DNA of 64,000 nt, taken from assembly GCA_012845835.1 (NCBI GenBank), contig JABAKD010000017.1, positions 1,292,001-1,356,000 of the forward strand. Reading direction: 5' to 3'. Under the pieces are notes generated by a model that was given only the letters and a program-made list of their open reading frames with translations, was not told the DNA's origin and made no database searches. The DNA is from Undaria pinnatifida. Lineage: Eukaryota; Sar; Phaeophyceae; Laminariales; Alariaceae. The position numbers and the translations under genes were made by a program. Positions 43,501-54,356 of the stretch are shown piece after piece (the stretch's first letter is position 1; each line of letters opens with the position of its first letter).

Positions 43501-46200
43501 TACATGAAAATGTCATGATTCCATGGTTTGGGAGTTATTTTGTCACGAAACGTTTTGCGGTCAGTAATTTGTGTCGCGAAGTTGTTGGATATCGTCGGTA
43601 ACTTGTGTCACGTTTTAGGTGAACCCACACTAAAAAATTGAATTTCCAGCTGGCAAAACGAGCAGAAACAAAAGCAATAAAATGCCGAGCAAGAAACCAA
43701 ACGAACTAGTAAAAAAGTACAGCAAAGAAACTAACGCTCGAGAGTATGCCACCGCATAATTTCAAACATTATCACGTACCGTTTGGAATGATGCCAATTT
43801 TGTAAATCATTCAGGCGTTGCGGCCATTAAGATTCAACAATTTTTCCAAACTTCCTCCTCGACACTCGCTCGTCTCGCTCGGCACCCGTCCGCGTTCACG
43901 TCGATGTGCGGAACGGACACTGCAGGGCGAGGGGCGTTGGAGCCGCCCCCCGAAGGCGGCGCTCGAACCAAGCCATATTCGACCGAGAATTCCAGCTCCG
44001 CGAATCGCATACTTAGGCCGAGACAAAAAACTCCTGACCAAAGTCCATGACACCAAGGAATGACTCGATATTCAAGGAATGATTTTATATATATTTATAT
44101 TCGGTGATAGATTCGGTTGTAGATTCGGTAATATAGATTCGGTAATACATTCTAGATTTGCCGTCGCGCGTGAGTGAGAGTATCCCGGCTGGTGTCCCGG
44201 CTGATATCACGGTACCACCACAACGTACCACACTTCTCGGGCAACTCGGAAATCGCAACACATCTGAAGATGCCACGATAGAAATGCAGGGTCATTCATC
44301 GACGATAATTACTAAGGGCATGCGGGACACGTGTCACGTGTGGCCGTGCATTCATGAGTGTCCATGAGGATTCATGCTTGAAGGGTTGGTAAATTGTTGG
44401 TACTTGTGCGCCAGATCTGTGCGCTATGAAATCGTCGACCTGGAATACCGAAGGGTCTGTTGTTGTGTTTGCTAAGGAAATCTATGCTTTCAACATAAGC
44501 ACACGCCCCAAGAACAATATGCCATGTCCTTCCCATCATATGTGGCCCTTATCGATAAGATATTGATGTATGTTCCAAGTGTCTTGCGAGCAAAGCGACC
44601 GCTGTTGATATCGAAATGATATATCTTCCGTGCCCAGAACGATAGCCAAGCAGGGCTAGGGTTAATGACGATATATGCATCCGATGTTCTCAGCGGGTGC
44701 AGATTTCTCCTCGCGTTCGGCCCATCTACGTATCAGATGTTCTTTAGTGAATAGGTCTCGTTGGTGATACGTCAAAGTGTGCCCGATTCGAAAGGCAATG
44801 TTGTGCGTAAAGTTGTGTTACTATTAGTTTGCTCTTGTGTGCGGAAGGCAGCATTTTTATCGACAGCGTAATGTTTTCTTCTCCACGAGGAAAAAGTTAC
44901 TGTTTTTGCGAAATTTGAAGCTAATTCCTGTGTTGCAAGGCATGCATCTGTGCCTAACACTGTTATTCGAGCAGCAGCTGTAGACTAGTGGTTTTCGAGC
45001 CTATTCCTGCTCTTCGACCTGCTCACACCATCGTACCCAGTACGACTCCCGGGCTTGTTTACAAAAACAAAGGGACGATAGCTGTTGTTGACATGGCAGC
45101 CACGAGCACGGGTAGGATACAGGGTAACCCTTCTGTGACAAACCCGCGCGTTGTGTGCCGAACGCAACAAGTAGCCTCCACTTCAATTTAGAAAGCCGAT
45201 AGCCTCGAGACCTGGGAACTAGAGATTTTGCAAAGAAGTCTGGAAGATTCCCTAAGAAGGGAGGGGTCGTTTATCAGGCTGACAGATCAGGTTGGGTGCT
45301 GCGGCAGATAAAGGGTTCAATTCTACAGTAGAGCTACTCCAGTAGGTAGCTTAGTCTCGTGTTGACGACTGCGCAACAAGCGGTTTCCCACCAATACCTA
45401 AAATAGCATCTTTGCGTAGCCCTACGATGCTCTTATCACGCCGATCTAAGCAAAGGATGCAACATAAACTACAGTTACAGATTTTGGGTTTCTCGACTCC
45501 GAGCCACATTTTCGACGCTAATCTATCCCAACGGAATGATCTCGTCATATCGGCACACAATACATGTGTCGGAGACGGACGAAGAAAACCTGAAATTAAA
45601 CACTCTGTTCAACGACCGATTCCCGTCGCGATACGGAGCTATCCATTAGTTTCTTTACATTTGCCATAATTTACCATCGCCGGTGCACTGCTCCCGGGTA
45701 GGTGTGAGATCTGGAACGAACGACAAACATAGGATTGATTCAAGTTTCTGTAGCTGACACCCACAAGCCACCCGGGGGAACGTAAGGGAGCTACCGTGCA
45801 GCACAGGATACACCAACGAATAATCCAACAAACGGTGCATCGCACCAAGAATACAGCCTCCACGTCGACAGGGTGCATTGTGAATCGGGCTTTGGTTGCG
45901 GATTGAAAACAGTGTCATCCATTTACAGTGCACAGAATACAAACACAAGCGCATCCTGACAGCAAGCAGGGCATCACATACATGGATGGGAATTGCACTA
46001 GACAGAAACTACTTGTGAAACCAATCCACCACAAGAAACTGGGACCGTCCGCGTGCGCACAAGGGACGTAATCTTCCTGGCGTGTCTATAACGAACATTG
46101 CCCTTCTTTCGATCGTGAATCACAACACACGCAGGGCACGATGTGTAGCTGTAAAACATCACGGGTCGTAAACATATCTGCAACCTCCTGCACGCAGCTT
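43501..46200. other. Unassigned DNA
   Basis: No coding region recognised. GTAGATTCGGT(A/T)ATA repeats lie near 44098-44145. Confidence 0.35.
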
Positions 46201-46208
46201 CCCCGTCG

Positions 46209-48245
46209 TCACTCTTGCTGAGGACAGCCGTTGCTCTGCGCCCATTTGAGCAATTCGAATCGACCCCACGTGGCCGCTATGAAACACGTATAACGATCCC
46301 AAGGGCAGCCTTCTGATCGCGCCCACTGCAGTGTGTCCAGACGCCCTACCCTGGCAGCAGCGGTGCACGTGGTTTCGTCCCATGGGCATCCATTATACCG
46401 TGCCCACTTCAGCATTTCGAATCGACCCCTTGCCGCTGCCTCGCTACAGGTATGAGCATCCCAAGGGCAGCCTTCTGATCGCGCCCACTGCAGTGTGTCC
46501 AGACGCCCTACCCTGGCAGCAGCAGTGCACGTGGTTTCGTCCCATGGGCATCCATTATACCGTGCCCACTTCAGCATTTCGAATCTACCCCTTGCCGCTG
46601 CCTCGCTACAGGTATGAGCATCCAAAGGGCAGCCTTCTGATCGCGCCCACTGCAGTGTGTCCAGACGCCCTACCCTGGCAGCAGCGGTGCACATGGTTTC
46701 GTCCCATGGGCATCCATTATACCGTGCCCACTTCAGCATTTCGAATCGACCCCTTGCCGCTGCCTCGCTACCGGTATGAGCATCCCAAGGGCAGCCTTCT
46801 GATCGCGCCCACGGCAGTATGTCCAGACGCCCTACCCTGGCAGCAGCGGTGCACGTGGTTTCGTCCCATGGGCATCCATTATACCGTGCCCACTTCAGCA
46901 TTTCGAATCGACCCCTTGCCGCTGCCTCGCTACAGGTATGAGCATCCCAAGGGCAGCCTTCTGATCGCGCCCACTGCAGTGTGTCCAGACGCCCTACCCT
47001 GGCAGCAGCAGTGCACGTGGTTTCGTCCCATGGGCATCCATTATACCGTGCCCACTTCAGCATTTCGAATCTACCCCTTGCCGCTGCCTCGCTACAGGTA
47101 TGAGCATCCCAAGGGCAGCCTTCTGATCGCACCCACTGCAGTGTGTCCAGACGCCCTACCCTGGCAGCAGCGGTGCACGTGGTTTCGTCCCATGGGCATC
47201 CATTATACCGTGCCCACTTCAGCATTTCGAATCGACCCCTTGCCGCTGCCTCGCTACAGGTATGAGCATCCCAAGGGCAGCCTTCTGATCGCGCCCACTG
47301 GAGTGTGTCCAGACGCCCTACCCTGGCAGCAGCGGTGCACGTGGTTTCGTCCCATGGGCATCCATTATACCGTGCCCACTTCAGCATTTCGAATCGACCC
47401 CTTGCCGCTGCCTCGCTACCGGTATGAGCATCCCAAGGGCAGCCTTGTTCCCGGGCCCATTGCAGTATGTCTAGACGACCATCCTTGGCTGCATAGGTAC
47501 ACCTGGTTTCGTCCCATGGGCACCCGTTCCACCGTGCCCACTTCAGCACCTGAAAATGACCGTTACTGGCTGCCTCGCTACAAATGGACTCGTCCCACGG
47601 ACAGTCTTGTGCCCGCGCCCACTGCAGCACGTCCAGGTTACCCTCGGCGGCAGCTGTCCTGCATACACGATTTTTGCTCCAACCGAGATTGCTGGCCTGC
47701 ATCCATTTAAGAACGTGAAGATGCCCCCCAACGGCTGCGGTGTAGCTCGAATGCTGGAGCCAGGGGCATCCATTAGCGACCGCCCACTCTATCGTGCCCA
47801 GGTGCCCGCTCCAAACGGCTCCTTCGCAGGTATGCGGGTGCAAGGGGCACCCTTGTGCCCTCGCCCACTGGAAGCACTTCCAAGTGCCCCCGTGCAGCGG
47901 CTCGGTATATTTTGTCACTTATCCAGTCGGCACCGTTCGCCCTCGCCCACTGGAGCACCTCCAGCTTCCCCCCGGCGGCTGCACTCGAGCACGTTTCATA
48001 ATCCCAGGGGCAGTTGTGATGACGAACCCACATAAGGATACCAAGGTGGCCGCCCTCGGCAGCCTTCGAACACGTTTCTTCGCCCCACATGCACTGTTCC
48101 GAACGTACCCATTGCAGGATATCCAGATGTCCAGCACCGGCGGCCTCGCTGGGAGTAGTCTTGTCCCACGAGCTACAGTTCGCTCAGCTCCACCGAATGA
48201 CATCAAAGTGTCCGCCCTTAGCAGCATTTGCGCATCCGGCCAAGG
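46209..48245 (-). pseudogene. Ankyrin-repeat gene, broken, with 162 bp tandem units
   Basis: Encodes repeats of the form GRLDTLQWARSEGCPWDAHT and GRFEMLKWARYNGCPWDETT, the ankyrin-like WAR..GCPWD type abundant in stramenopiles and some giant viruses. From 47440 down to 46300 about seven 54-residue double units are almost identical; the N-terminal part (48245-47450) is diverged. Breaks: TGA at 48184-48186 and a one-base insertion near 47871 that shifts the frame from GHLEVL to CFQWARAQG. The frame then stays open 568 codons to the stop at 46209. The 5' end is cut off at the retroelement boundary near 48240. Such proteins mediate protein binding; no partner is evident. The long plus-strand frame at 46331-47710 is a shadow of the repeats. 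Confidence 0.85.
46300..47440 (-). repeat. 162 bp coding tandem repeat (about 7 units)
   Basis: Near-identical 162 bp units on the minus strand within the ankyrin gene. Differences are single substitutions such as CGACCCCTTG/CTACCCCTTG. The homogeneity implies recent unequal exchange or gene conversion. Confidence 0.95.
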
Positions 48246-49911
48246 TGAACAGTAATCTCGGCGGGGTTGCCATCTTTAGTGACGGGATAGATGACGGGTG
48301 ACGTTTGCGCTCGTACGGTATATGGTCCACGCCAGGGGCTGATCAATTTTGGATTGGGACCATCAGCTTCAGTGTATGGGCGGTGGATTAATACCTGTTC
48401 TCCAGGTTTGAAACTGGGAAACGACAGGGTCTCATTTGCGACCGCTTGCTTATCCGCTCGCTCTTTAAGATTACGGCGGGCCAGCTCGTGTGCAAATTGC
48501 AAGTTTTCGACAGTCTGTTTAGAATAGTCGAGCTGTGATTGCGGTGCGGAGGTGGACGGTACTCCAAGAACGAGGTCGACAGGTAGTACAGCTGCACGTC
48601 CAAACATCAGGAAATGAGGAGTTTCCTGGAGCGTGGTAGAGTAAGCTGTATTGTGAGCTAACTGGACAAAAGGCAACAGCTCTGCGCAATTATCGCAGGA
48701 CAAATTGCTGTACATAGCCAACATATTGTGGACAGTGCTGTGTACACGCTCTAAGACAGAGTTGCCCTGAGGGCGAAAAGCGGCTGTACGCGTTTTCTTA
48801 TATCCAAAAACTGATTGTAATTCCTTGACCAATTTGTTGTCAAATTCGTTTTGTTGGTCGGAATGAAGTGTTTCTGGAGGGCCAAACACCGAAAACACGC
48901 GTTCGATTAGATGACGAACGATCGTGCAAGCCGCCTTATTTTTGATGGCTATCAAAATGACAAATCGAGTAAGATGGTCGATGACAGAAATGATGAAGCG
49001 ATTTCCTTGTGACAAGCTCTTATACTCGACAAGATCAACAGCGACGCATTGGAACGCGCGCGTGACAGGGCGGTGTCCCACAGGCAACTTGGGCGGGCGG
49101 TGGATGACTTGCGGTGTTGGCAAGACAGACACGCTTCAATATGAGTACGGACATCCGTGGACATGTTCGGCCACCAAAATCTATCTCGAATGGTATCGAA
49201 TGTTGCTTTAAAAGCTAAATGACCTCCAGACGCTGGTAGATCATGACACGAATTAATGACAATTTTTCGGAGAGATGTAGGCACTACCAGTTGATGGCGG
49301 AAAGTTCTACGCTTCCGTAAGTGACCAGGAAGGTACGACCGAAATAGCAATCCTTCATTTAAAAAAGAGTAGCTCATCGTGTATTTAGATTCTCCACTAG
49401 GGAGTGGGGCCGATGTTGGTGCTCGGAGGTACTCGAAATACTGACAAAATTCCTCTTTCTGTAGATCGACGAGTTTCGCGGGGTCTACAGTAGAGAAGAC
49501 AGACACAGCGCTCATGAATAATTCACGGTCGCTTTCTACAGGTGCTACGTCGTGCAAATTAGAAGCGGAGAGTTCGTACTCGCGGGGCCCAGGTGGATAG
49601 TACGGTCCCTCAATCGGTACATTGCGACAAATGGCGGCTAATCTGGGCTTGGATGGGATGGGTTCCCCGTTGACTTCGCTAAAAGCACGAGACAACATAT
49701 CAGGCACGACATTTAATTTGCCTGGGACATGTTTGACAGTGAAATCGTAATTCTGAAGTGCGATCGCCCATCGGGTGAGCATGTTAGAGGTGTCCTGCAT
49801 TTTATGCAGGTACGTTAGTGCTTGGTGGTCAGTGCAGCATGTGAAATGCTTGCCCCATAGGTACGGACGCCAGTGGGTGACATCCCAGACCACAGCACAA
49901 CACTCTTTCAT
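48218..49911 (-). pseudogene. pol: RNase H remainder and integrase, one frameshift
   Basis: RNase H end: YLWGKHFTCCTDHQALTYL. The integrase zinc domain H-x-H-x-C-x-C follows (HDLPASGGHLAF..., CLSCQHRK). After a one-base shift in the G/C run at 49090-49102 the core continues with catalytic residues in VAVDLVEY, HSDQQNEF and GNSVLERVHS (D, D, E all present). The C-terminal domain ends VHLGRMRKCC then TAA at 48218-48220. Confidence 0.92.
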
Positions 49912-49969
49912 GGTGGCACTATAATGACGCTGGCTTATTGAAAAGCGGTGACTATAATACGCGATGATA

Positions 49970-51454
49970 TCAAGATCGGAATCGGAGCTGCTTTCGCGTG
50001 AGCGTTGAGCGAGAAAAATTTCCTACTCCTGCTTCTGAGGCATCGGTATGGACAATAAATTCCCGAGTAAAATCTGGGTATTTAACGACCGGTGCGGAAC
50101 TAAGGGCACGCTTCGCGCGAGCGAATGCTTCACGTTGCGCGGGCCCAAAAGCCTTTTTGAAAGCGGTCTTTTTGACATAATCCTTACGAGTGAGTTCAAC
50201 CAGTGGTGCTGTTATTTCAGCATAACCGTCTATAAAACGGCGGACATAGTTGAGTGTACCTAAGAATCCGCGATTATCTTTGATACACTCAGGCTCAGGC
50301 AGTGCTAAAATGGCTTTGACACGGTCGGCACTGATTGAAATACCTTTTTCCGAAATGACATGGCCAAGATACTCGATTTCTTTCTGACCGAATTGAAGTT
50401 TGGTCGGTTTCAAAGTTAAGCCAGCTGCCTGTAACGCTGAGAACATTTGCTCGAGGGATTTCTGGTGAGCTTCGAACGTAGAATAAAGACAAATAATATC
50501 GTCCATGTACGTAAGAATACCCGACTCAGGACCAAGGTGGCCGAAAGTGACAGACATCATGTGTTGAAACAACCATGGGGCATTTCAAACTCCAAAAGGC
50601 ATACGTTAAAAACAAAACTTGCCGGTCGGAGTGACGAATGCTGTCCGGTCGATGTGCTCTTCTGCGACGGGTAGCTGCCAGAACGCACTGAGGACATCGG
50701 CTGTAGAGATGAATTTGACGCCTCCGACTGCATCCAGACAGGAATCTAAGTTCGGAAGGGGCCAGCTCTTACGGACGATGTTACGGTTGAGGGTATGACG
50801 ATAATCAACACAGAAACGAGGGCTACCGTTCTTCTTTGCGACAAGCGTACACGGGCTACCCCACGGGCTGGGACGTTCTTCGATGATGCCCCATTCAAGC
50901 ATATCGTGAACACACTTATCAATGACAGCTTTAGCTCGAGGGTTGGCGCGGTACGGGGAACGATCGATAGGTCGGGTGTCAGGAGGCAAAGGAAATGTTG
51001 CTTCTGCATTGGTGCAACGACCTAGCTCTGACATTGACAAGGCAAAGACAGGACGGTACCGAGCGCACAAATCTAGGACAGAGACTATCTGGTCAGACGT
51101 GAGCTTAGTGTTAGTAAAAGCTTTGGACAGGGTACCTTCAATCTCGGATTTGGCTTGAGCGATTTCATCAACTGATGTAGGAGTTTTCGCAACGGCATTA
51201 ACGTGCAATTGATCAGGCGTCACTACGGACACAGTGAATAACTGACCAAGACATAAATCAATAGGTGGCGCAACCCCATCAGAAGACGGGTTTGCAATTT
51301 GCACGGCTACTGAACCATCAGCAGCATGCCAAGTAGCAAGAGTGCGAGCGACAATAATTTTCTCGAACACTGACGAGCTACTGGACTCCAAAAACTCAAG
51401 CTCAGACATGATTAGGGGTTCTACCACAACAGTAGAATCGTGGCGGGGAGACAA
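49970..51454 (-). pseudogene. pol: Reverse transcriptase and start of RNase H
   Basis: RT motifs in order: GIIEERPSPWGSPCTLVAKK, RFCVDYR, ISTADVLSAFWQLPV (first catalytic Asp), CF-TAA-RMPFGV-TGA-NAPWLFQ (motif B interrupted by two stops at 50606-50608 and 50585-50587), then LTYMDDII (catalytic YMDD). It continues into GHVISEKGISI and RNase H EFIVHTDASEAGVG. A frameshift at the A5 run (50014-50018) ends this frame. The same protein continues in the next frame at 49911. Confidence 0.92.
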
Positions 51455-52197
51455 TCAGTAAAAGCTACGACAAGGGCCTCGTGTCTCGGTTTAAGATCAA
51501 CACGTTTACGTAACCTGACATCGACTCCTTCTGCATCATGGTGGACAGCAGCGACGGACAGGTTAGAGTCGCTAGAGACAGTGGAGGGATCAGCGGGGCG
51601 GGATGCGGGGTAGCTAGTACGATGCACTGCTGGTATAGAATCACCAGTAGAAGGAAAAGACATTACTTGGTTTTCCCAATCAAGAATAGCTCCAAAAATA
51701 GACATGACACTGTTATCAAGGAGTATTGAATCGGGACCAAGAGACGGTACAACTAATGCTTCGACATCGTGCGTAATCGTACCAAGGGTGAGTGAAAAAA
51801 CAACAAACCCTAAGACATTCAACGGCGAACCATTCGCTGCTTGCAAGGCAACGGCGGTTGGCGGGACAGGTTGGATAATGACAGAATGCAAGGTTGGGTG
51901 TGACTTTAACCATGCATGAGAAACTACAGACACATCAGTAGCAGTATCCACAGTGATTGCGGGTACTGGATAGTCTTCTACAGAGCCAGAAATCTGCACT
52001 CTGCGAGACGAAAAGAACAAAGAAAAAGGATGGCGTTTGCATGCCAGCATCGAGCTGTGCCACGCAGTTGTCTTTTTATTATTATTTTCTGGGCGAACAT
52101 CACCCATGACACCCAGGCTCGTGTGGCGTGGCCTCTGAGTACTACGACTGCATTCGGACACGCACGCAGACACCGGGGTATCATCAGCAAACGTCAC
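51421..52197 (-). pseudogene. Retroviral-type aspartic protease region
   Basis: An open frame with AITVDTATDVSVVSHAWL, a retropepsin active-site loop where DTG/DSG reads DTA, and DSILLDNSVMSIFGAILDWE, the second conserved LLG/GAxxDW strand. It overlaps the start of the RT frame by 34 bases in another frame. The alanine at the third active-site position may be a mutation or family-specific. Confidence 0.75.
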
Positions 52198-52434
52198 CCG
52201 CTTGCGCGGACGGAGTGAGCTGAGACTACTTCGACCTGAGACAAGGACACTCTTAACAGATAAACCACGGTCAACTCCGTGACTGCTTCTACCATCGACG
52301 AGGACATTCGGTACGGGACACTCAGTACCTACTGCTACTGTTGCGATGAGTTTCCTCTTCGCGCTAACCTCGCCTACCGGGCAGGTAGCAAGGTGGGTCC
52401 CAACTGCAAGTAGCGCTGCAACAGCTGGGCTCCG

Positions 52435-53640
52435 TCAGTTGTCTTCGCCACGTCTGCTGCTCGCCTGGCTCCTGCGGTCGTCTTCAGCATCGTCATCGTC
52501 GTCGTCACGGTGGTGGCGGCGGAAACGGCGAGAGTTGCCGCGGGGGGAATTCGACCTGTCACGCTTTGAAACGTGGCGTGACTTCATGTCGCGTGCCTTT
52601 TGCAGGCACGTGGACTCCTAGTGCCCTACGGGTTTGTCGCACCTATCATAGGTGCAGTGGGGGCGGGGTTTGCGTTGGTTGTTGCTTCCCTGAGTTCCCC
52701 GTTGGCGCGGCTGCTGGCGAATGCCTTGCTGCTGACGACCCTGCTGACGTTGCTGCCTTCTCGGCGACTGCAACTGACGGACAGCAGTGCGGTTTGGGAC
52801 GGACGTAAATGACATGGCGCTTATAGTGGTGGCCCCACCAGTGAGGCGTGCGGCCTCGTGACGGCGAGCACGCTCGATAGCTTCTTTAAAATAAGTATCT
52901 GGTTTTTCCCCACTTTGCAACAACTGCAATGCGGGTGGCAGACTGTGTTGCCACAGTGTGACAGTTATCACTGCCCAAGGCGTACGACCTTTGGCATGAC
53001 GTTCGACAGCCGATTCGAATCGGGACATAAGCGCGCGGAAACGTAGCGCAGAGGCGGATACAGTCTCGCCTTTTTCTGTCTTAAAAGTCGCTAGTTTCAT
53101 GGCGCATTCCTCTACCGAATTAGAGGGCATGAGTATATCGAGAAGAGCTAATTTAAGCTCCTCCCAGGTGGAAGGCGGGGCAAACGAAATTGGATTACTC
53201 ATGTTCTCGGCATTGACAACGTTGGCACACCAATCAATCCTTCCTGACATTAGTTGTTTGTATAGCGTAAGACAGGGACCATCACAAATAAGTGACAGAT
53301 GCTCAAAGGCAAGATTATCCGCGAATTTCTCGTCGTGCGGAGCTACGGCTTTCGCTCGGAAACCAACATCGAGGCGAAACTGAGACAAGACCTCTGCAAC
53401 ATCAACGTCGGCGTTACCAGGTAAGCGCGGTAAGCTACGTACGTCATTGGGCGTGAAAGTGACAGCTTTCGTTGCGGACAGCACTCCTGCGTACGTGGGA
53501 ACTGGTTGGACAGGGAGAGGGTTCGAGGGGTCAGTCTCGGACGAAGCGGCAGACGAACTACCTGAGACACTCATACTTGCCAGTTGTTGGAGCATGGAGT
53601 TATGTTGATCGGAGAGCTGGTCGATCTCGTCGTTTTCCAT
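52435..53640 (-). pseudogene. gag: gag, with TAG inside the zinc knuckle
   Basis: The frame is open from above; the first ATG is at 53640. The central part has capsid-like helical sequence (STWEELKLALLDILMPSNSV, then YFKEAIERARRHEAARL), then a Q/R-rich stretch. A CCHC-type knuckle follows, read as C-x4-C-x5-H, TAG (52618-52620), then E-S-T-C: the stop sits between the knuckle's histidine and last cysteine. The same frame continues 60 codons to TGA at 52435-52437, with an R/S/D-rich tail. The stop is most simply a nonsense mutation. Confidence 0.85.
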
Positions 53641-53887
53641 GCGTTCAAGCTGGTGATTGATGATGCGAGCTAGGCGCTCGCGGATGGCGACGATGGATGC
53701 GGGAGAAGTCGGTGAAGCGGTTTCTGGTGAATTCCGTTTGTGCTCTTGGACGCCTTCCGAGCGTGCCGGATTTTTTTTTTCCCGCTGCGGGGTCGACCTA
53801 CTCTCCGTCAGTAGACAATCACACAGACTAGGAATCGACGCGAACAAGTTGATTTTCCAACTGCCGCCAGACGCCAATAAGATTCGT

Positions 53888-54356
53888 AGTCAAAACCGTC
53901 GGTGGGTCGTGATCCCACTTCTCTCTGCGTGAGCAGAGTGTTCCCACTGTTGAACTACGACGGCGGCGTGTGTGACAACACGGGCTGATACAGCAGGCCG
54001 TTGAGAGAGGGAGAGACAGGACAGGTTGAGAAGAACTCCCAGAGGTGCAAGGAGTAGTAGTAGTAGTTGTTGTTGTGAGAGCGGTGGGCGAGCAGTTGTC
54101 AGTGCTCCCTCAGCTCTCGGATAAAAGGAACAATCCAGCGCGACCTTCCAAAGTCCCGCTGCGGAGAATCCGCTAGGCGGTGTATCCGCCGCGGAGGATC
54201 CGTCAGCGGAACGTGGAGGGGAAGGCTCCGTGGCGTGTTCTAGACATGATAATCTCCCGTGTTCCCCAAGCGATCCTTCCAGAAACGATGTCTGGAAGGT
54301 TGAAGGGGTTTCGACATTTTCCCTAGGCATGTTGGTTCGGGGACATGGTATCCACA
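53888..54356 (-). repeat. Probable 5' LTR and leader
   Basis: Begins TGTGGATACC on the minus strand exactly where the inverted-repeat homology stops. It has a TTTTAT promoter-like box in GTTCCTTTTATCCGAGAG near 54120, and ends before TTGGCGTCTGGCGGC, a typical primer-binding/leader position. An inverted repeat (CCTTCCAGA/TCTGGAAGG, 54279-54303) may be regulatory. The 3' border is uncertain without a second LTR. Confidence 0.55.

Larger units (their letters stand above)
48218..54356 (-). mobile_element. Ty3/Gypsy-like LTR retrotransposon, decayed, 3' truncated
   Basis: Domain order is gag, protease, RT, RNase H, integrase, which defines the Ty3/Gypsy arrangement. A 5' LTR-like leader is at 54356 to about 53888. 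No second LTR was found; the integrase end runs directly into ankyrin-repeat sequence at about 48240. Inactivating changes: TAG at 52618-52620, TAA at 50606-50608, TGA at 50585-50587, and frameshifts near 50016 and 49096. Confidence 0.88.

Noticed and set aside
46331..47710. A 459-codon plus-strand open frame (repeats with CPDALPWQQRCTWFRPMG).
   Set aside because: It is the antisense shadow of the 162 bp ankyrin units. The minus-strand reading matches a known repeat type and the plus-strand one does not.
53641..53877. Gag start at 53877.
   Set aside because: The codon there is TTG. The first in-frame ATG is at 53640 and the upstream stretch is probably leader.
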